The position numbers and the translations under genes were made by a program. Under the pieces are notes generated by a model. That model searched no databases, was not told where the DNA came from, and saw only the letters and a program-made list of their open reading frames with translations. From Tilletia caries (lineage: Eukaryota; Basidiomycota; Exobasidiomycetes; Tilletiales; Tilletiaceae), in contig JALUTQ010000007.1 of NCBI GenBank assembly GCA_032718865.1, positions 124,001 through 188,000 on the forward strand: a stretch of 64,000 nucleotides of DNA. The letters run 5' to 3'. Numbering within the stretch: the first letter of the stretch is position 1; every line of letters begins with the position of its first letter. Positions 9,141-22,288 of the stretch are shown here, piece by piece.

Positions 9141-11104
9141 AGATGGGGGAATTTTGAAAGATTGGAGACGGGGCCCTTCAGGAAGGAGACCCGTGGACCG
9201 TCAGCAGGGTTCCGGTCAGTCTCGATGTACGATATGAGCAGGCGCACATTGTGGTCGCGCTCCAGGGCCACCACTCGCTTAAGCACGGTGTTGATTTGCC
9301 GGCTGCGGCTGCGGCCCAGCTTGTAGCACGCAATGACTCCCTGGTTGTCTGAGCGGAAGGTGATCCGAGAGCCCTGAGCGCCCTGGCTGATGGCAGCAAT
9401 CATGCCCAGCTCCAGGGCCACTGCCTCGCCCCAACCGATCCCGCGTCCATCTCGCTGCCAGCCCTCGTGCCAGCGCCAGGCCGCCCAAGCATCCCCCACT
9501 ACCACACCTACTCCCCACTCCGTCGAGGCGTCAACCCACACGGTCTGGTCGAAGTCCCGTGGGGGTGGGGCAAAGGAGCGCACGAAAGGGACCTGTGCGA
9601 GAGCGGTGAGCCAGAGGTCACACTCTCTACGCACTTCTGGCTGAACCACCCGCTTCTGAAAGGATTTCCCCTCCGGCCAGTGTGCAATGAAGAGTCCAAG
9701 TTTGCCGAGAAAGGGGCGCAGGTCGCGCGCAACGAAAGCCACATGCTGTAGAGAACCGTGCAATTGAAGGAGTTCCGGCAGCTGGACGTTTTCCGCCTCC
9801 TTGACCGCGCGTGCCCGAGCAATGTATTTCTCTGCTTTATCACGCGGGAGAATCACTTTCCGATCCGAGATGTTGAATACCCAGCCCACGTACTTTGGGC
9901 AGGGGCAGAAGTCCACAGTCTTCGCCCGGTTCCAGGGAAAATTGAGCCCCTCCGTTGCCGCGATTACTTCCTCGGCCGTCACGGAGGGGTCCAGTCGCAG
10001 CACCAGAAAGTCGTCGACCCAGCGGAAGATTCGTACCCTGCGGAGGAGACGAGCCATGATGATGGCCTTGACGCAGTCGGCCACCCTCCCCCACACACCA
10101 GTTGCCGAGACCAGACCGAAGGGAAGAAAGAAATCGATGTAAAAGACCCCTTCCTGCAGTTGTATGACCAGACCAGGCAGCTGAGAACGCGAAGCCAGTA
10201 TGCCTCTGAAGGCTTCCATGGCGTCGAAAGTTGCTCCCTCTACTCCGCTCCCGAGTTCCAGCATGGCCGCGAAGACTTCTGACACATTGTCCCACGTCGT
10301 CAGAAACTCGTCCGAGATGATAAACTTGTTGATGCTGTCATATGAGCCGTCGCGTGGATAGGAGAGATCTTGGACTAGGCGCCAACTCCCATTAGATTTG
10401 GGGATAAGTCCGAGGGGAGAGGTCTGGAAGGGACCGATCTCGCTTTCCACTCTGGCCCGGTCGTACGGACCTGCCCAACGTCCTCGAGTCATCTCCTTTT
10501 CAGCAATGATCTGCAGGGCCTCGCTGTTGGCCGAGGCCGAGACGTGGTTGGGTGGGGTCCGAGTCTCGCGCAAAGGGGGGATTCCGAAATCGAAACCGTC
10601 TCGGAGACCCGCCAGCAGGTCCCCAAAGTCGTCGAGAAGGTTGAGCGACTCCAGCACCGACTCAAACCCTTCCGCGTTTAGAGGCCGGGCCGATTCAGAG
10701 AGCTCCGGCCTGAGCCTGTGCAGGAGGCCCACACTGCTGAGCTCCATGGGCCTTGGATCCACAGCGGGAGCAGAGGTGCGCCCAGCAGGACTCCGGTGCC
10801 TTCCTGCAGATTCCGAGGTTGAAGGACATGCAGATTGACGAGTTGTCGGAGACACGGAGGAGGTGGCCATGCGCGTTGCGGTAGGCGAAGGGAGTTGTCC
10901 GTCCGGCCGCGGGGCTCTTACAGGTGGCAAAGTCGTGGGGTGCTTCGCTTTTGGTCCGACCGCAGATGAAACAGGCTCCCGAGGCGGTGCGGGACACGCC
11001 TTGGGAGCTGGCCCGAAAGGGCCGACCGGGAGCGGGATACTGGCCGCGACCTGCACTGCGATGATGAGCGCGTGAGGGCCCAGGGGCAGAGGAGGAGAGG
11101 GCAC
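9095..11104 (-). CDS. Reverse transcriptase-RNase H of the DIRS-like element
   Basis: Copies element RNA into DNA and degrades the RNA strand. The order is RT then RNase H. RT landmarks are SPLGLIPKSNGSWRLVQDLS, then ATFDAMEAFRGI (first catalytic Asp), LPFGLVSATGVW and RIFRWVDDFLVL, in which the usual Y-x-D-D is V-D-D after Trp. PKYVGWVFN follows. The RNase H part starts about residue 460 (TVWVDASTEWGVGVV) with a Glu in WGEAVALELGM and SDNQGVIACYKLG. The frame begins inside gag (overlap about 410 bp) without an obvious ATG, so translation may depend on re-initiation or frameshifting. The extreme C-terminus overlaps the recombinase frame. Confidence 0.82.
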   Translation of the reverse strand: MPSPPLPLGPHALIIAVQVAASIPLPVGPFGPAPKACPAPPREPVSSAVGPKAKHPTTLPPVRAPRPDGQLPSPTATRMATSSVSPTTRQSACPSTSESAGRHRSPAGRTSAPAVDPRPMELSSVGLLHRLRPELSESARPLNAEGFESVLESLNLLDDFGDLLAGLRDGFDFGIPPLRETRTPPNHVSASANSEALQIIAEKEMTRGRWAGPYDRARVESEIGPFQTSPLGLIPKSNGSWRLVQDLSYPRDGSYDSINKFIISDEFLTTWDNVSEVFAAMLELGSGVEGATFDAMEAFRGILASRSQLPGLVIQLQEGVFYIDFFLPFGLVSATGVWGRVADCVKAIIMARLLRRVRIFRWVDDFLVLRLDPSVTAEEVIAATEGLNFPWNRAKTVDFCPCPKYVGWVFNISDRKVILPRDKAEKYIARARAVKEAENVQLPELLQLHGSLQHVAFVARDLRPFLGKLGLFIAHWPEGKSFQKRVVQPEVRRECDLWLTALAQVPFVRSFAPPPRDFDQTVWVDASTEWGVGVVVGDAWAAWRWHEGWQRDGRGIGWGEAVALELGMIAAISQGAQGSRITFRSDNQGVIACYKLGRSRSRQINTVLKRVVALERDHNVRLLISYIETDRNPADGPRVSFLKGPVSNLSKFPHLCLPISMLFPSLTTS

Positions 11105-13056
11105 CGAGGATACCGTGGGTGGGCTCGGGCGAGAGATAGCCTTCCCACTCGTTTCCCTGCCGGACAGCGACGACGTGTTTCCAAATCTCAGGCTGGAAGA
11201 GGGAAGGATTCGGGCGTGTGGAGCCGATCGTGCTGTTGTAATAATGCTGGCGGAGCAAGGCGGAGTACTTTGCCGACATTGCCCAGCGACCGGGGCGATC
11301 CATGATACGCCGGTACGCCTGCTCCCAAACCGCAGCCTCGTTGGTGAGGATGGTCCGCTTGACTGGGTCTACTTGTTGCCTAGCCACGTACTTGATCACC
11401 TCCACATGTTTTTGTGAGGCCCGAAAATATGATTCAAAGGGCAGTAGTTCGTCTGATATACCCTTGGGTAATTCGAGCTCAGTGCCCAGCTGGTCAAGTA
11501 GGTGTCTACCAGTGCCCGACAGCATTGGCACCTTAGTGAAACCAGCCGCCATCCCCTCCGGCGTGAAACTCCAAAGATCTACATAGCTGGAGTTTCCTAC
11601 CTTGTTCAGCGTGAGCTGGCAGGGCAGCTGCACGACCGTGCCGACCGTGCCCTGAGGGTCGTAGCCCAGAAGCAGAGACGGATCGTGGGCCTGGTGCGAA
11701 AGAGTAAGGCTTGCCGGTGCGATCGGGCCGGTGACTGCCGCAGAGAGCTCCCGGGTGACAGCAGGCGACGGGACGGGGAGAACAGGTCCTGTGGCTCCGT
11801 GGGAGACAGCGGCGACGGGCGCAAGATGAGCGGCGATGGCGTCGGACGTGGCGGTGTGCGTGGCCGAAATGGGGTGGACGGGCGCGGTGGTGTGGACAGC
11901 CGTGGCGCCGGTGAAACCGTGCTGGAGGTCAAGGGAATCATCGGAGGGGAAACCGAAAGGGTCGGCGGCGGGCGTGGTGGAAGCCGGCGAAGTTGTTGCC
12001 GCTCGGAGATGCGCCGTGGCGCACTGCGCAGGGACAGGCTGGCCGATACCGGAGATGGTCTCAGCAGCAGACGTAATCCGAACCGGTTCGACGCTACCGC
12101 TCTGAGGGTCTGAGACGGTGGAGGGGGTCGCCGTGGCGGGGACAGGGTGTGAAGCGACTGACGAGCCCGGTGCAGCGACGAGATCGCGTGCGGAGTCATC
12201 CGTCTCGAGCGCAGTGCTGACTGCCGCGGTCAGATGGGTCGTGGACGCAGCTGACGCGAGAAGTGGTGCCGACCGGGCCGAGCCAAGGATCGCCTGGACG
12301 AAGCGCTGCTGCTTCGACGGCGAGAGCCCTTCAAACCAGCGCACGAAAGCGTCGGTGACGGGGTCGGTGCTTGGGGTCTCGGAGCCGTGACAGTCTCCTG
12401 CAGTGCGGATGCGCGTTGTGGGCCGAACAGGGGTCTCTACGTCGTCGGCAGCGTCGTCCCGCGCGCGCTTCTTCGTGACCGGACGGATCCGAGCGGATGA
12501 TACCGCAGTCGTGGCCTTGCTGACCTTCCTCGTAGCCTAACCACGAGCAATCAGAAACAGAATAAACCGAGAACAGAAACAGTCAGACCGATGAACAGGA
12601 TGGCACAGCGCCCAGAACCGAATCAGAAAGAGGGAGAAAACTCGCCTTGGTAGCCGCAGCCGGGACAGAGCCTCCTGGCGCGGATGGAGCCGTCGAGGCA
12701 GCAGCGGTGGTGCTGGCCTGAGAGCCGTGGGCCGGGGAGACCGAAGACGGAGCCGCTGCGAGAGAGACGGACGGTGCCGGGTTGGCGACGAGACCGAGGG
12801 GTTCTCCCGACGAGAGGGCCGAGATGAGCGCGGACTGGTCGTCCTGGGCCACGGAAACAGAGGTCGCATCGGACTGCGGACGGGCGAGAGAGAGGGCGTC
12901 CTGATGCGGGTGGCCTTGCGCGCGCGCCTGCGTGTACAGCTGCAGCTGAGTCGGCGTCAGCAGCCGACGTGCCTCTTGGACGGTGTGGTCGACGTGAGCC
13001 TGCGCGGCCTGGACCGGGACGGGGACGTTGTCGGCAGGGGGAGGTGCTGGTGCCAT
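10695..13056 (-). CDS. Gag-like protein of the DIRS-like element
   Basis: Proposed two exons, 13056-12646 and 12536-10695, give 750 residues. The join would use a GC-AG intron (donor AAG|GCGAGT, acceptor TTAG) and keeps the frame from AAATK to ATRKVSKA and on through ETPSTDPVTDAF to RWFEGLSPSKQQRFVQAIL. The first half is Ala/Pro/Ser-rich and likely disordered; the middle has FKVWSF-like folded segments. The C-terminus carries a Cys/His cluster, CMSFNLGICRKAPESCWAHL followed by CSRCGSKAHGAQQC, typical of gag proteins of this retrotransposon order. If the intron is not used, the second exon alone is still a long frame. The upstream exon is inferred. Confidence 0.65.
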
Positions 13057-13562
13057 CTTGAGTGCGACCTGGAGGGGAGTAGAGACAGAGTATGCCGAAG
13101 CGGAGAGTGTGTGTGTCAAGAGGCGCAGAAAAAGAAGAACAGAGGACTGAAGAGCAGTTAGCAGGCACGCTTGGCTTGCGGACGACCTTCTGAGGACTGA
13201 GCAGATGGAGGAGGAGAAAAGCTCTTCCTTTTCTTCACGCTTCCATGATTCCATCTGCTCTCCCTTTGTCCCGGTCAGTTTCTCATTTCGGTCGTCGCAA
13301 GACCGTTCACGAGGCCACCTCCGTGACCTTGTGACTTCGGACCAGTCTTTTTGGTGATCGGGCGACGCGTGGTGCAGGCAAGTCACGTGCCAGGCACTTC
13401 GAGATGACGGTGACGGCGACGATGGCGCGGACGATTCGATTGCACCACAACAACAGCGACGACGTTCCCGCTCCAGCCCAGGCAACCAGAACGACAGAAC
13501 CTCGTCCACAGAGGCTGAGCAGAGCAGAGCAGAGCAGAGCGCAGGACTTTCCAGCACAAACC

Positions 13563-15833
<2,271 letters not shown>

Positions 15834-18053
15834 TGCCGACCCGGGACGCAAGTGGGCTCTGGATCTTTTGCTTTTCTCCCACCCCCATTCTTCTCCGTTA
15901 CGGATGCGACCTACCCGGACCTATCGACGAGGTCATCAAGTGAATCCCCTTCCTTTTTTCTTCGACCGTCATCAACCCGGGGCAAAGGGCGGCCTCATTC
16001 CCCACTTCCAACATGTACTTTTTTCCTGTTTTTCTTCGCTTCACTCCGACCCCCGCCGACTTCGCTGTGTATACAGACGACGATCGACGGATGATGGATC
16101 ACACCTTGGGGGGGGGGGGGGCGGCCAAAATTCTACACGCATGGGCGGTGGCTGGTTACCCGTCGCATTTCTGCATGTACCTCCTTTTCGTCGAGCTGCC
16201 AGGGAGAGGGAGGAATTAAGAGTGGAGTATTGGACTCACTGACTCCCTCAACAATGTGTTTGAAGCTTGGAGGGCGCGATGCACTTGAGCTGGCTGACGC
16301 TTCTTGAGCCTCTTTCTCTCTGGTTGACATCGCTCTCCCATCTATTTTGCTCAATCCGTCAACAGTGTCCCATCAGTACAGATCGCGCACCCATAGTCGA
16401 CTTACCGTGATCCAACAGCTTCGCATTCAAGCTGACTGACTGTTCTTGCTCCCTCCTATCTGGCAGACAGCTCTGGGTTTCCTCCGCTGCTTACCGCTTC
16501 CTTCTCCCCTGCCCCTCCCTTGTTCTCCTTGCCCCCTTCCTCATTCCCGCAGATTGACTCCGAGACGGTTCCGCTGCTTCCTTCCTTCCTGCCCCTTCGC
16601 TCGCGCTTCTTTTCTCCCCCTCGTTCCTGCAGTTTTGACTTAGAGGCCGTTCCGCCGCGTCGACGTTTCTTCACATCTGCTCCTACGGCGCATGTCATTC
16701 CACCCCTTCCAAGTTCACAGACACCACTTCACTTCCCCTTCCCATCAAGTCGCCTGAGTTCCTCCGCTTCGCCTTCGCGGTTCGCCTCTCCGCCCCTCCT
16801 TTCGGGACTTGTCATCTTTCGATTCGATTCGATTCGGCTCGGCTCGGCGTCGTGCTCCTGCACTCAAGACTCTTCGACTTCGCCTTGACAGATTCTGCCC
16901 CTTCGCCGTCTGTTCTTCTGGTTTCGCATCGGCCTTCCCTGCCCGCTGCTTCGCGCTCTCATCACTTCATTCGACGGACCGCCCTTGAAGTCCGTACTGG
17001 GAGCCCTCGCATTTCACACACCCACACACACGCAGAGGTACACACGCGGAACCCACAGACCACCACTCAACCCGCGGACCGCCCGCGCACCCCATGCTAC
17101 CTGCCCGCGCCTGTCGTAACCTGTGATCATCCTCACGCTACGCTGCATGCTGCTTCCTGTCCCTCTCCGCCATCGATCACTCCACGTGGCAGCCGAGCCG
17201 AGCCGGGCCGAGTCGTGTGACTTGGCTCAACATCAAATTGACAATTGAAAACTCCGATGATACCATGTCGATATGAAGGAGGTCCATTCCTCCCCTCCGC
17301 CCACCCAGCTCTCCTGGACGTCCGTCAGGCCTCAGGATATCTCGAGGCTCGAGCATCAAGGTCCTGTCATCGCTCGCTGGTCTGGGCGTCCCTTCCGCGG
17401 CGGCGGTGATGGGGTACGGTGCGTACTACTGCGTTGGGCAGGGCCGGGGGCAGTGGGCAGTGGGTGGCCGAGGCGTGTGAATTTCGCGGGTAAAAGAGAT
17501 GTCAATCTTGGCGGATTTTCGATCCGCAGGACGGAGGTGTCCAGGTCGTGTGATGGTGGTGTTCCCATCCGCCTCGGCCCTCGCCCCGCGCCCCCCCTCC
17601 CCCCCATCTTGCAAGAGAGGAACACCGAACACACAGCCTCTTTCCCAACGGCCTCTTCTTATTGTACTTATCTTCTTGTTCAGCGTTCACAGCATGGAAC
17701 GAATGCAAATTGGAGGAAGCAGACGTTCCAGCCATTCACCACTCAGCCTGCGGGCTGCGGTGTGTTGTGTTTGTTATGAGTTGGCTGGGTTCTTCTCATA
17801 ACAAATGTCGCCTTCTCATCTGGATCTGATTCATTTCCCCCCCATGCCCCATTCCGACGTTCCTTCTGTACGACGACCACCATCATACCCAGTCACTCAC
17901 CTTGTAGACACTAACTACCCTTCCCCTTCTTCCCCCTTGCCCTGTTCGATCGAGCTCAACCTCGGATCAAAGGGTCTCTCTCTTCTTCCCCTCATTCCAA
18001 GCTTTCAACACCGCTCCCACTAGCGCTCACCGACGGAAGCACCATAGCCAGCC
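15834..18053. other. Long intergenic region, pyrimidine-rich
   Basis: About 2.2 kb with no convincing gene. It holds a G run near 16108-16120, extended C/T-rich stretches (about 16440-16950) and a CA repeat near 17015-17035. Such stretches are common in fungal promoters and 5' leaders and may belong to the CHO2-like gene downstream. Short frames here are low-complexity Ser/Pro translations. Confidence 0.5.
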
Positions 18054-19360
18054 ATGTCTGCCATGCTCGTCACACCACAGGCACCTCACGAACTGCCATC
18101 ACTACAGTCACAGTCAGCAGCACTAGATGCATCCGACGCAGAACTCCGACAGCGTAAAGCAAGCGCGGCCGCCGTCGCTGCCGTAGCCGTCGCTGTTGAC
18201 CAGGTCGAGGCCGAGTACGACAACGAACAACGCGCGAAGGAAGGCAAGCCGCTCATGGGCAGACTCAAGGATGGACGACGTGAGTTCGCTTTGTCTGTGT
18301 CGCGTGACTGATGTTCTGAAGGCTCACACCTCTTCGATTGATCTGCATAAACAGAGTTCGAAGTACCCAGCACGCCCGACATGCTCACCTCCATCTTCGA
18401 CCCGCGTCAACCGAAGACCCCACTCGACATCCTCACCCTCGTCTCCCTCGGTCTCCAGATCGTGACCTACTTCGTCACCTCGCGTCAACAGGCCCAGGCC
18501 TTCTTCCTCGTCTACTTCCTCTTCTGGCGCGCCGCGTACAATGCCGGTCTGGGATGGGTCCTCAATGCGCAGAGCACGAAGGGCTGGCTTGTTAGCTTTG
18601 TCGAGAGTCGGGGATGGCTGGACCAGGACAAGTGCCCTAAGATTAGGGAGTGGATCAAGCAGCAGTTGGAGACGAAGATGCGGTCCGACTACGACTTCGA
18701 GGTGAGAATTTCTTTCTTCTAGCCCACTCCTTCTGCACGGTCCGCTTGGAAGCTCACAATCCCTTCTCATCTACAGGCTCTGCCGAACGAGTACAACATC
18801 TGGCTCCTCTTCCGGTCCATCGTCGACGTCATCCTCCTCAACGACGTGAGTTCCTTGCTTCGATTCGATTCTCCTCGTGATTACTGAACACGTCCTCATA
18901 TACTTCTCTACAGTTCGTGGCCTATTCGCTCTTCGCCTTCTCGTGCACGCGCCTGCCCGAGGGCCACTCCGGCTGGGCCCACATCGGCCGCTGGGCTCTT
19001 GGCTGGACCTTGATCGCTTTCAACGCCTGGGTCAAGCTCGATGCCCACCGAGTCGTCAAGGACTACGCGTGGTACTGGGGCGACTGCTTCTTCCTCTGCC
19101 TCCAGCAGCTCGTCTTCGACGGCGTCTACAACCTCGCCCCGGACCCGATGTACAGCATCGGTTACGCCGGTTACTACGGTCTCTCGCTCTGCTCGGCCAG
19201 CTATGCCGTCTTCTTCGTCTCGCTCGCCGCCCACTTCTCCCAGTTCCTGTTCTTGCAGCTGTTCGAGTCGCCTCACATTGCGAGGACCTACGGCGAGGGC
19301 TCGTCGGTTGCGGCGTGGGCCAGGAAGGTCGCGGAGCGGATTCGCAAGAAGCTCTGCTGA
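18054..19360 (+). CDS. CHO2-like phosphatidylethanolamine N-methyltransferase, shortened
   Basis: CHO2 methylates phosphatidylethanolamine in the ER on the way to phosphatidylcholine. Proposed exons 18054-18279, 18355-18701, 18777-18845 and 18914-19360 encode 362 residues. Family landmarks: [20 protein letters not shown], then hydrophobic spans ([26 protein letters not shown]), [38 protein letters not shown] and [19 protein letters not shown]. These correspond to the N-terminal part and first methyltransferase region of Cho2. Known Cho2 proteins are about 870-1000 residues with a second catalytic half. Here the frame stops shortly after ARTYG (AERIRKKLC), and mitochondrial-like AT-rich DNA begins within ~60 bp. 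It is either a truncated copy or an unusually short form. The start at 18054 is the first Met; the N-terminal 80 residues are low complexity. Confidence 0.75.
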
Positions 19361-19419
19361 AGTGGATATTTTCGAAACGGCATTTATGTCAAAGCGGCGC
19401 GCGTGCGTCTTTGCTTTTT

Positions 19420-20400
19420 TATCCTTTTTTTTTCTTCATTATATTTGTTTTTTTTTATTATAATAAAAAACAAAGAAGCACTTAAAAAAGCAAAGAGGAA
19501 CCCCAGATAAAGATTAGACTCTACCACTTTCATACGTTAAGTATATTTATGCAATTGCTTTCACTTAGACTATTTGTCATGCTATAAAAATTAACTCGCT
19601 GACCCATTATGCAAAAGGTACGTTATTATTCTAACTTATAGAACTTTAACTGCTTATAAAACTACTAGTTCAGAATCTATTTAACTAGTCATCTACTTAC
19701 TTTTCACCTTTCACTCACGTTACTCTTCTTTATTGTTATATATGTTATACTTAGCTTTAGAGGATGGTACCCCTATTTTCCTAAAAGGCTGACGTCCTCT
19801 TAGTACTTATTATTTATCTTAATCTTAACTCCTTTTTATTTTTAGTATAAAAAAAAGTTTAAAAAGGAGTTAAGTTTAAATTATATAGGCTCGGCATACC
19901 TTTTTTTTCCATTATATAAGAAAAAAAAGGTATGAACAAAGCCCATCTAAATTAACTAATATTATAATAATACTGGGCTATAACCTTCTATGGAATACTA
20001 AATATTTCTTTTTTTTAAAGGGGACGATGCCCCCTTTAAATAATAATATTAAGATAGTATTTTATTTATTTCAAAATATTATATTATAAATAATAATCTA
20101 TAATCTCACATATTACGTATTTTAAAAAATTATTACTACATATATTGTCTTTATAACTTTTTTAAACGCCTCCCCTTGCCCCTTCTTCTTTCTTTTTTCT
20201 ATAGAAAAAGCCAAGGTAAGATCCGGCGCTCCCTTTGTTTTTTCTCCACTTTACGGCTTCGCCGATTATTTATAATAAAAAAGCAGAAAAAAACAAAGGC
20301 CCAAAGGGCATAAAAAAATATGAGTACATAATTAATAACTTGTATACCTAATCTTTTTTATTATATAGAGATATTATAAAAAAGAAGACTATAGAATTAA
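19420..20400. other. Nuclear copy of mitochondrial DNA (NUMT)
   Basis: About 1 kb of very AT-rich sequence inside a GC-rich genome. It contains LSU rRNA sequence on the minus strand (separate entry) and short GC-rich hairpin clusters in AT-rich DNA (for example GGGGACGATGCCCC near 20021 and GATCCGGCGC near 20221), as seen between genes of fungal mitochondrial genomes. No nuclear-type gene is present. The left edge lies just after the CHO2-like stop codon. The right edge is gradual, between about 20400 and 20520. An assembly chimera is the main alternative. Confidence 0.75.
19591..19690 (-). rRNA. Fragment of mitochondrial large-subunit rRNA (not functional here)
   Basis: Read on the minus strand, 19622-19591 is CGTACCTTTTGCATAATGGG followed by TCAGCGAGTTAA, a block of 23S-type rRNA that is nearly invariant in bacteria and mitochondria. 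The bases before it (GAACTAGTAG, then AGCAGTTAAAG) resemble the flanking AT-rich mitochondrial rRNA. Sequence on the far side soon stops resembling rRNA, so this is a piece rather than a gene. It lies in nuclear DNA next to a protein gene. Confidence 0.8.
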
Positions 20401-20519
20401 TTAATAGCTATTTTGGTTTCATTCACCATTACTTCCAAAGTCTCGGTTGATTTCCTTTCCTATTGATACTGTAATGTTTTACTTCTCAATGTTCTAATAA
20501 ATTTGTCAAAATTGGGCTC

Positions 20520-21557
20520 ATCCTCCCCTCAAGACTCATACAGCTCGGTCCCATAGACTTCTTCCCTTCCACTCACAAGTCTCGACAGTCTTCTGCCCGG
20601 TCTCTTCGATTCTTTCGTTTGACTGTTCAACCCTTACTGCGGACGTCGGTCTCTTCTTCGATCCAACACACCTACGTCTCCTCTGCCACCCTCCCAACCC
20701 CGACTCCAACACGACGCGACGCGACTCGGGGCGAGGGAAGAGTTGGGATCTTTTCCTCGCATCTTCGTTCCTCAATTTTCCCACAACACAAAAAGCAGAG
20801 TAGTCTCACACTCTGCGGCGCGCTCATACTCGGCCCTCGTCCCGCCAGAAACCGAACTGCGAACCCAGCATATAAACTATCGACCACACACGGAAGCAAT
20901 CCCGATTGAATATTCCTGTCCCGCCCCTCTCCACTACCCTCACCCGCCAAATACCAGAGGTCAAACCGACGCGTGATGCTCCGTCACTCGGTCCCGCCTT
21001 TCTCTCCCCCCGCCGCTGACCGTCGCCCCCTCCCGAGCTTCCCGCCTTGCTCCTCAACGGAGCAAATTAAGGCAGGCTGTAAACGGCGCTGCAGCGGTTG
21101 AAGAAGGGCTGCCATCGGTAACGCTTCACCCACCCAACTTCCCTCTGCCCCTTTCCCATTCCCATTCCCAGTCCCAGTCTCTCCTCCCGAAATGAGAAGA
21201 GCACATAAAATTAGGATTTGACCAAAGCCCAAAGGCCGAGAGTTCTTCCGCTGCTGTCAGCTGCGTCCATCTCGTTTCATGTTCTCATTTCTCTTGCCGT
21301 CGAGATCGGCTTGGCCTTTGGGGCGCGCCCCGTTCAAGCTTCATCTCTTCACTCCCTCTCCTTTTTCTCTCGAGTCACGGGGAGGAGGCCAGATAAACAT
21401 ATCTCCGCCTGAGCGTCCGCCGACCAGGGCCCCCTCATCAGCGCAGCCCCGCGGATATTGGCCATCTCAGCCGACGTGGATGCCCTCCCTCTGTCCCTCT
21501 GTGACGTGAGCTCGAGGGTCGCTGGTGGGAACGGCGCTCGGACAGCAGAATTGGACA
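20520..21557. other. Intergenic stretch between NUMT and transposon nest
   Basis: About 1 kb of ordinary GC content with only short frames on both strands. No family motif, RNA gene or repeat structure was recognised. Confidence 0.5.
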
Positions 21558-22288
21558 TACAGTACTCCCTCGTTAAATCGATATTGCTTAAGCCGATATC
21601 CTCGATAATCCGATACGATCCGGCTGGGACGAGCTTGGGACGTACAGCTGTTTGCAAAAGTTTTGACCCAAAGTTTTCTTTGGTAAATTCAAAATAATAT
21701 TTGACTGAGACTCTCACAGGGACACATCACCTCACGCGCCATATGTAAGACTCGGACAAAGACTCGGACAAAGACCAGGGCACACACCACTCACCTGCTC
21801 ACTCATCGGCCATCGCCCACCACTCACTTCACACTCCGTCCTCATCGCCTCATCTGCCAGTCTGCCAGCCTTCCACCCAAGGTCCAAGGAACGACATCCT
21901 TTTTCTTTCACAGCAGCAACCAGCAAGGTATGTACAGTAACAGCTGTGAAATTGGTCGTTGCCCGTTGTCTATCACGTTGCTTCTAGCATTTAGCAAGCC
22001 AATCATACGACTCTACAATCCAGTCCCTTTCCGGTTGATCGCACAGCGTAGTTCTCTCTTACAGACAACTCCAGTTGACGGATTTGCTCACTTTCTTCGC
22101 TTTCTTTGTGACCTCTCTGCTCTATCCACCGTCCACGTCTTTCCACTTTCTCTGCAGTTTAGACTCCGCATCCACTTCCTTCCATCTCTGCTTGTTCCCG
22201 TCGTTCCGCTTCCCCTATTCCCCAATTCCATTCCACCCTCTACAGAACAGATATCGAAGCAACTTCTGGAGGCTGGAGCCCTGGAGTC

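Larger units (their letters stand above)
7827..13056 (-). mobile_element. DIRS/Ngaro-like tyrosine-recombinase retrotransposon
   Basis: Three overlapping minus-strand frames in the order gag, reverse transcriptase-RNase H, tyrosine recombinase, which is the order of the DIRS order of retrotransposons. There is no integrase, no aspartic protease and no methyltransferase-like domain; the last point favours the Ngaro/PAT side over classical DIRS. All three coding frames are intact in this window, so the copy may be recent. The boundaries given are those of the coding part. I did not identify the split direct repeats or inverted termini, which should lie between about 7450 and 7826 and between 13057 and 13560. 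The element sits head-to-head with VPS4: its gag start is about 500 bp from the VPS4 start. Confidence 0.8.

Noticed and set aside
16446..16888. Ser/Pro-rich frames between VPS4 and the CHO2-like gene
   Set aside because: By-products of pyrimidine-rich sequence; no conserved motif and no splice logic.
19380..20520. Centromere-like AT-rich core
   Set aside because: Conserved mitochondrial LSU rRNA sequence and GC-cluster hairpins explain the AT-rich island better.
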